A stretch of DNA of 26,490 nucleotides from CAZFLD01 sp964519835 (GTDB lineage: Bacteria; Spirochaetota; Spirochaetia; DSM-27196; CAZFLD01). The stretch spans positions 1 through 26,490 of the forward strand of contig CAZFLD010000061.1 in assembly GCA_964519835.1 (NCBI GenBank), given 5' to 3'. The translations under genes were made by a program, and so were the position numbers. Below, one piece after another: positions 21,808 through 26,490 of the stretch. The stretch's first letter is position 1. The number at the start of each line of letters is the position of its first letter. The notes beneath the pieces were generated by a model. It ran no database searches and was not told the origin of the DNA. It saw only the letters and a list, made by a program, of their open reading frames with translations.

Positions 21808-22743
21808 GTGGATCAGGTTGTGCTCGGGAAGACGGGGATTCGTGTGCCGAAAGTCGGACTCGGATGCGGCGGGCCAAGCGGCCTTGGCACCCGAACAAAC
21901 GCCGAACGGAGCCGTTCCGTCGAGGTCGTCCGAAGGGCATATGAGCTGGGCATTCGGTTGTTCGATACCGCTGCGGTGTACGGCACCGAGGATATCGTCG
22001 GCGAAGCACTTGTTGATGTCGATCGGGAATCGGCAGTGATTTGCACAAAGGCGTTGGCCTCGCCGGAAACCACGCCCGAGGAGCTTCAGCGCTCGCTGGC
22101 CGAGTCGCTACGCCGGCTTCAAACCGACTACATCGACGTCTACTATCTTCATGCCGTTGTTCCCGACGAGTACAAGCGGGTGGTCGACCGGCTCTATCCC
22201 GAGCTCCAGGCGCTCAAGAGCCAAGGATTAATAAAGCATCTCGCGATTTCGGAGAGGTTTAATGCAGACCCCGGACACACGATGCTCTCCCAGGCCCTCC
22301 AAGAGAACCTGTGGGACGTGGTGATGGTTGGGTTCAACGTTTTGAACCAGAGTGCGCGGGAGCGAGTGTTCCCGCTCAGCCGGCACGGAAACGTCGGCAC
22401 GGTTGGCATGTTTGCGGCTCGATTGGCCCTGAGCAGGCCCGAAAGGTTGGTCGAGGTAGGCCAAGCCATCTTTCCCAAACGCGCCCCGACTCCCGACGGC
22501 GGGACCGTGGACGCCGGGCGCCTGCCGGAGCTTGTGCAGGCGCCGGATTCCGAGACCCTTGTTGATACCGCTTACCGATTTGTGCGAGATGAGCCGGGGC
22601 TTGACGTTGTGTTGGTGGGAACCGGGAACATCGAGCACTTAGAGGCGAATGTCGGCACGTTTTCCCGCCCCTCGTTGGACGATTCTCATAGACGTCGTCT
22701 TATGGAACTATTTGCCGGCGTGGATTCGGTGACCGGTCAGTAG
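21808..22743 (+). CDS. Aldo/keto reductase
   Basis: This 311-residue NADPH-dependent oxidoreductase has the (beta/alpha)8-barrel fold. The N-terminal strand-turn GKTGIRVPKVGLGCGG is typical. The catalytic tetrad is visible as Asp and Tyr in LFDTAAVYG, Lys in ICTKAL and His in YYLHAV. The C-terminal cofactor region has DVVLVGTGNIEHLEANV. The GTG at 21808 is set by a strong GAGGAGG site seven bases upstream; the frame above it is inside the transporter gene. The physiological substrate is unknown. Its last seven bases overlap the convergent nuclease gene. Confidence 0.9.
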   Translation: MDQVVLGKTGIRVPKVGLGCGGPSGLGTRTNAERSRSVEVVRRAYELGIRLFDTAAVYGTEDIVGEALVDVDRESAVICTKALASPETTPEELQRSLAESLRRLQTDYIDVYYLHAVVPDEYKRVVDRLYPELQALKSQGLIKHLAISERFNADPGHTMLSQALQENLWDVVMVGFNVLNQSARERVFPLSRHGNVGTVGMFAARLALSRPERLVEVGQAIFPKRAPTPDGGTVDAGRLPELVQAPDSETLVDTAYRFVRDEPGLDVVLVGTGNIEHLEANVGTFSRPSLDDSHRRRLMELFAGVDSVTGQ

Positions 22744-23879
22744 GCGTCGACGACCCGGTACCGCACACCCGAGGCGCGGCCGGAAGCGGCGAGGCGCCCC
22801 TCGTCGCGAAGCTCGGCGACGACCCGGCGTATACGGGAAGCGGATACCTCCGGATGGCGGGCGGTCAGTTCCTTCATGCGAAACTCACCCGTCGTAGAGA
22901 GTATCTCCGACCGAATCTCGTGGGCGAATACCCGCGGGTCGAGGTGCGCGCGCGTGTCCATGCCGGTCTCCCCGGTGCCCTCCGCCACAAACAGCGAGTC
23001 TTCCGTGGCGTGCCTTTGCTCGGCGGCGTTCCCGAGTCGGGTGGTGTCTCCGTGCTGGGCCCTGCGAGCCGCTTCGGCCGTAAAAAAGCCGTGTGTCCAC
23101 TGGGCCGCAAGCTTTCTGGTACCGGCATAGACGATCTGGATGCGGGGGTGCAGTGCGGTAATCTCCGCGAGCACCCGTGCCACGTACCCCCCGCGGTAAC
23201 GACCCGCGAGGTGCTTTGGATCGGAGAAGTCCGCGTAGGCGGCCTCTATGACCAGGGCGGCACGGGGGAATCGGGCGAGGTCGGAAAGCTGCTGGTGAAA
23301 GACTCGAATGCGGGCCACTTCCTGCACCATGTTCTCGAAGGTTTTGCGCTCGACCACCGCCCCGATCTTACTTTCCAGCACCAGTGCGTAGTCACCCACG
23401 GGGAGAGCTTCCCGGCGGATTCCCGCCCCCGGAAAGCTCCAGGGGTAGCGCTCGGCGCTGTCGATCAAAACCTCGATTTCCGGTTGCCCGTAAAGCTCCC
23501 GCCGGCCGCGGTTGCGGTGTTGCCGGATCGCATGCTCCGTGCGAAAGAAGATCTGCTCGTAGGATCCGGGCCGGTTCTTGTACTCCCTGCTCAAAAAAAG
23601 AAAATCGCAGCGCTTTCGCTGCGGGCGGTCCAGGGAGACAACAAGCCTACGGCCAATCCGCCGATAGCTCACCACTCGCTCGCGCTCCACAACGGCGCCT
23701 GACTCCGGTCCGCCGGATTCCGATTCTCCCGGGTCGTCCCGAAGGCAAAAGATCTGTCCCTTCGGGCCCGGCCATCGCTCCTGGGTGCGCAGGCAGAGCA
23801 ACACCGACGTGTCTTCCACCATCCACAGGCGAAAGGGAAACCGGTCTTCGTAGGTGGCCTCCATGATCCACTCGATCAT
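22737..23879 (-). CDS. ERCC4-family nuclease with C-terminal winged helix
   Basis: This protein of about 380 residues has three parts. The N-terminal part (to about 135) is an unassigned beta-rich region. The ERCC4/XPF-type nuclease domain (about 135-260) has IEVLIDSAER, the metal-site motif GDYALVLESKIGAVVERKTFEN, and the strand FPRAALVIEAAYADF. Family enzymes carry GDXnERKX3D; here the last acid is Asn. The C-terminal part (about 315-380) is a winged-helix unit (EIRSEILSTTGEFRMKELTARHP, then SRIRRVVAELRDEGRL). ERCC4 nucleases cut branched DNA, and the winged helix probably helps bind DNA. The ATG at 23879 was chosen; a TTG at 23915 is an alternative that overlaps the TPR remnant. It is convergent with the reductase gene. 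Confidence 0.82.
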   Translation of the reverse strand: MIEWIMEATYEDRFPFRLWMVEDTSVLLCLRTQERWPGPKGQIFCLRDDPGESESGGPESGAVVERERVVSYRRIGRRLVVSLDRPQRKRCDFLFLSREYKNRPGSYEQIFFRTEHAIRQHRNRGRRELYGQPEIEVLIDSAERYPWSFPGAGIRREALPVGDYALVLESKIGAVVERKTFENMVQEVARIRVFHQQLSDLARFPRAALVIEAAYADFSDPKHLAGRYRGGYVARVLAEITALHPRIQIVYAGTRKLAAQWTHGFFTAEAARRAQHGDTTRLGNAAEQRHATEDSLFVAEGTGETGMDTRAHLDPRVFAHEIRSEILSTTGEFRMKELTARHPEVSASRIRRVVAELRDEGRLAASGRASGVRYRVVDAY

Positions 23880-23911
23880 GGCCTCGACACTAGGGACTTG
23901 GGGCGTGGGGG

Positions 23912-24190
23912 TCAAGCTTCAGCGCACGCGGGGCCCAAGGTTCCCAGTTGCCGGCCCGCCTCGCCAACGCGGTCCGTAACGACTCCCTTGTAGGACCGTC
24001 CCCTCAGATTTGCCGGGTCAATCGCGAGGGCGTTGTCAATGTCGGATAGCGCCTCGGTGTAGCGACGGGACACAACCCGGGAGAGGCCGCGACGCAACAG
24101 GACAATCGCTCGGATCGAGGGGCGGGGAGCGGTGTCGAGGGTTCTTGTGTATACGGCATCGGCGTGGGCGAGAGCCTCTCGGGTCCCGGC
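23912..24190 (-). pseudogene. TPR-protein C-terminal remnant fused behind a dead kinase
   Basis: In the frame ending with TGA at 23912, the sequence reads REALAHADAVYTRTLDTAP, then a recognisable TPR unit (RGLSRVVSRRYTEALSDIDN, ALAIDPANLRGRSYKGVV). It then runs out into a short tail. TPR units pair with one another in arrays, and a single one and a half units here suggests the 3' end of a gene whose 5' part was lost when it was joined to the kinase remnant. The kinase frame reads through this region out of register until TGA/TAA at 24004. Confidence 0.5.
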
Positions 24191-25433
24191 GCCGACCGTT
24201 CCGACTCCGGGCAGAACGATTGGGTTGCCGGGAGAGTAATCCAGAAGGTGCTGCCGGTTCCGGGCACGCTTTCCGCTCCGATCGCCCCGTCCATGAGCGT
24301 TATCAACCGCTTGCTGAGGGCAAGCCCGATACCCGAGCCTTCTATTTCACCGCTTTCCCGCCCCAGGCGGTTAAACTGCGTAAAGAGTTCGGTCTGCTTC
24401 TCCTTGGGAATTCCGATACCGGTATCGATAACCGCCATTCGAATCTTCTCTTCCTCGCGCGCTAGGGTAACGGTGACGCTCCCCTGCATGGAGTTGTACT
24501 TTACCGCGTTGGACAGCAGGTTAATCAGCACCTGTTTCAGGCGAACGCGGTCGGCGATGACACTCAGCGGTTCATACGGAGCGGTGATCAGACGTATTCC
24601 TCTTTTTTGGCAAACGGTTCAATGAGGCTGACCGTTTCCGCGATCACCTCGGGGCAGGATACCGCCTCCAGGGAGAGGTCGACGCGTCCACTGTCGATGC
24701 GCGCCAGGTCCAGTACCTCGTTGACCAGATTAAGCAGATGGTTGCCGGCGGTAACTATTCCCCGGCTGGAATCGGCGTGCTGCGGGGCAAGTTCCGTATC
24801 GCCCGTAAGCAACTGGCCAAAGCCGAGAATCTCCTGTTCCGCGTCCACCGTGGATAACGCGTTGGAAAAGATCTGCGCCAGAACCGTAAGCCCTTTGATC
24901 TCGCTTTCCGTCCAGTGGCGATAGTCGGCAACCGTATCAAACCCGAGAGCGCCAAACACGCGTTTCTCGTCGTAGATCGGGAGAAGGAGAATCGATTTTA
25001 TCCGCAGGCTGTGCAGAATCGACTGCTCCGCTGCCGCTTCCGGGGCGAATCCAAAAGTGAAAATCGCGTGCCGAGGAGCCATCGGTGGACAGCAGCAACA
25101 CGCCGGCGCGGTCGACGGAGCAGAAGCCTCCGAAGCAGGCAAGGGCGGTATTGATTCGCTCATCGATGGTGGAACCGTCCACGCCGACAAAATCGGCGGC
25201 AATGGTAGCCAGGATCCCCTGAAAATCTCGCTGCCGGGCGAACCCTTTTTTGTTGCGCTTGCCGTTGGAAATGTCGACTATGGTGGTCCGACTCATTACG
25301 AAGTTCCCCGCCGAGTCTTTGACTGCCGTTGTATTGAGAAGCAGCGGTAGAATGGTGCCGCCTTTACGGATCATTTTATAGGGAGTGATACCCGCACGGA
25401 GCGTTGTGATAGAGGTCGCTCAGTTCGGCTCGT
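24190..25433 (-). pseudogene. Decayed PAS-GAF-HisKA-HATPase sensor histidine kinase
   Basis: The ancestral order PAS, GAF, dimerisation domain, ATPase is readable in three frames. The PAS start (DEARAELSDLYHNAPCGYHSL, 25380-25433) stops, and the PAS end resumes in another frame (MIRKGGTILPLLLNTTAVKD, start 25374), so the middle is deleted. The GAF domain changes frame at a TTTT run (25053-25056). The dimerisation domain resumes at ILGFGQLL immediately after the GAF end (about 24833), missing the phosphoacceptor segment normally just before it. Another shift occurs in an A-run (24603-24608), after which the ATPase motifs INLLSNAVKYN, DTGIGIP, GSGIGLALSKRL and GTGSTFW are intact. It lies in line after the receiver gene at 25420, of which it was probably once the continuation. 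Confidence 0.85.
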
Positions 25434-25824
25434 GCTTCATCAGTTCGGCCAGTGCTCCAAAAGGTTCAAGAGCCATGTTCACCGAGGCAAGCAGCACGGT
25501 CTCGCCGGAGTTTTTTACGACATACCCGTAGGAGGGGATCCCTTTTGTTCTATCGACGACCTCCTGCTCCACGTGGGAGGAGAGAAAGACGATGGGAATG
25601 TCATGTTCCTTGAGTATTCGCCGGGCCGCCTCCGCCCCGTCTATACCACTGCCAAACGTGATGTCCATCAAAACAAGAGAAATGTGAGGGGCCAATTTCA
25701 CCTTCGCTATCGCCCTCTCGCCGCTATCGGCGAGTAACACCTCCAAGCCACCTTTTTTGAGCATTTGGGCTTCGTGCATGGCGACGGAGGCTTCATCTTC
25801 GGCCAACAGTATCGTCTTAGGCAT
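25420..25824 (-). CDS. Response regulator receiver domain protein (probable remnant of a hybrid kinase)
   Basis: This roughly 134-residue, single receiver domain has acidic pocket residues in LLAEDE, the phosphorylated aspartate in LVLMDITFG, the switch serine in VFLSSH and the lysine in YVVKNSGE. All key positions are present, so the domain itself looks functional. There is no output domain. The stop (TGA at 25420-25422) falls exactly where a PAS-type kinase sequence begins in another frame, so this was probably the N-terminal part of a larger receiver-PAS-GAF-kinase protein. The ATG at 25824 overlaps the end of the upstream kinase gene by eight bases; ATG 25830 is an alternative. Coupled expression suggests that kinase as its phosphodonor. 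Confidence 0.82.
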   Translation of the reverse strand: MPKTILLAEDEASVAMHEAQMLKKGGLEVLLADSGERAIAKVKLAPHISLVLMDITFGSGIDGAEAARRILKEHDIPIVFLSSHVEQEVVDRTKGIPSYGYVVKNSGETVLLASVNMALEPFGALAELMKHEPN

Positions 25825-26490
25825 ATACATCGAACTCCACCGTACTCCGCGTACCGTCGGCATCCTCACGATCTTCTATCGTATAGGTCCCTCCAAGTTG
25901 CTCGCTGAGCATTTTGACCAGGGTCAGTCCAAAGCCCGTTGCCTTTTCCGGGGTAAAACCTTCGGGAAGCCCCCGGCCGTTGTCTTGTATGGTGAGGGCT
26001 ATCTGATTATCCCTCTTTGTCAGTGAGACCTCTATCGATCCGTCGGTTTTGTCGGCAAAAGCATGCTTTATTGTGTTGGTAAGGAGCTCGTTTATGATAA
26101 TTCCAAGGGAGAATAGCGTTTTGGAGGGAAGAGTAAGATCGGCTATTTGGGTATCGATTGAGATGTCTGTTTTTCCGAGAGACAGGTTTCGCACAGAATC
26201 GATAAGGTCTTCCATATAGCTCTGCACCGAGCCTTCTTCGTAGTCGTTCTCGATCAGGAGTTTGTCGTAGAGGACTCTCATGCTGTTTACACGAGCGACG
26301 GCGTCCTGCAAGACGGAGAGCGCCTCCTTGTTGCTCACGGATTCGATCTGAAGTGAGAGAAGTGATCCAACAGCGGCGATATTGTTTTTTATCCGGTGGT
26401 GGACCTCCCGCAGAAGAAGCTCCTTCTCCGAGAGCTGCTTTCTTATATCCTCTTCCATCTGCTTGCGGGATGTGATGTTTACGAAGTTGA
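25817..26490 (-). CDS. HisKA_2-type sensor histidine kinase, 5' end beyond the window
   Basis: The visible 224 residues are the transmitter end of a histidine kinase. The last residues of a PAS/PAC unit (NFVNITSRKQMEED) lead into the HisKA_2 dimerisation segment with the phosphoacceptor histidine in LLREVHHRIKNN. The ATPase domain has IINELLTNTIKHAF (N box), DNGRGLPEGF (G1) and GFGLTLVKMLSEQLGG (G2). It ends normally with TAA at 25817 and overlaps the receiver gene start by eight bases. The sensory part lies outside the window, so the signal cannot be inferred. No disruption is visible in this gene. Confidence 0.9.
   Translation of the reverse strand, partial: NFVNITSRKQMEEDIRKQLSEKELLLREVHHRIKNNIAAVGSLLSLQIESVSNKEALSVLQDAVARVNSMRVLYDKLLIENDYEEGSVQSYMEDLIDSVRNLSLGKTDISIDTQIADLTLPSKTLFSLGIIINELLTNTIKHAFADKTDGSIEVSLTKRDNQIALTIQDNGRGLPEGFTPEKATGFGLTLVKMLSEQLGGTYTIEDREDADGTRSTVEFDVYA

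Overview
The window looks like a GC-rich bacterial chromosome segment, most probably from the Spirochaetota. The response-regulator and PAS/GAF kinase sequences (receiver followed by a YVVKNSGE tail, a PAS start DLYHNAPCGYHSL, a kinase core ILGFGQLL) resemble hybrid kinases I know from free-living Spirochaeta/Treponema relatives. The mixture of a CrtI-type carotenoid gene, an Mbh/Mrp-type cation antiporter and a divergent PEP carboxylase would also fit a free-living, possibly salt- or alkali-tolerant spirochaete. This lineage call is inference from remembered family sequences, not a search.

Layout. 1-67: 3'-truncated tRNA-Pro(GGG) on the minus strand, with a recognisable promoter. 207-4597: a small two-helix membrane protein diverging from an rlmKL-like fused rRNA methyltransferase, followed by prfC (RF3). 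4538-5362: remnant of a GH65 sugar phosphorylase with only short pieces left, just downstream of a secreted protein carrying two PPC-like domains (5404-6297). 6334-9024: PEP carboxylase, apparently read from a promoter that leaves almost no 5' leader. 9049-9489: msrB.

9569-15201 (all minus): a tight overlapping operon reading beta-phosphoglucomutase, PII-like protein, PTS EIIA, then an eight-gene antiporter module in the order mrpE, F, G, DUF4040 (MrpA middle), MbhE-like (MrpA C-terminus), B, C, D. This is the order of the membrane arm of Mbh-type complexes. No large NuoL-like MrpA N-terminal gene is present. The EIIA and PII-like proteins sit immediately upstream and could couple ion transport to carbon or nitrogen state. 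The beta-phosphoglucomutase would normally partner a GH65 phosphorylase, and the only GH65 gene visible here is dead.

15295-15666: a DUF4019 protein. 15715-20810 (all minus): a probable four-gene operon of a 4-TM GAF-like sensor, a polytopic membrane protein, a CrtI-type phytoene desaturase and a class III nucleotide cyclase with unusual substrate-site residues, two TM helices and a C-terminal winged-helix-like domain. 20822-22743: EamA-type transporter and aldo/keto reductase. 22737-23879: ERCC4-family nuclease with a C-terminal winged helix.

23912-26490 (all minus): a signalling locus. An intact HisKA_2 histidine kinase (5' end off-window) overlaps a response-regulator receiver. After that comes a heavily decayed PAS-GAF-HisKA-HATPase sequence with several frameshifts and a deleted H-box, fused to a TPR remnant. 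No CRISPR array, insertion sequence, prophage or rRNA was seen. No gene-free stretch exceeds 300 bases once the pseudogenes are counted.
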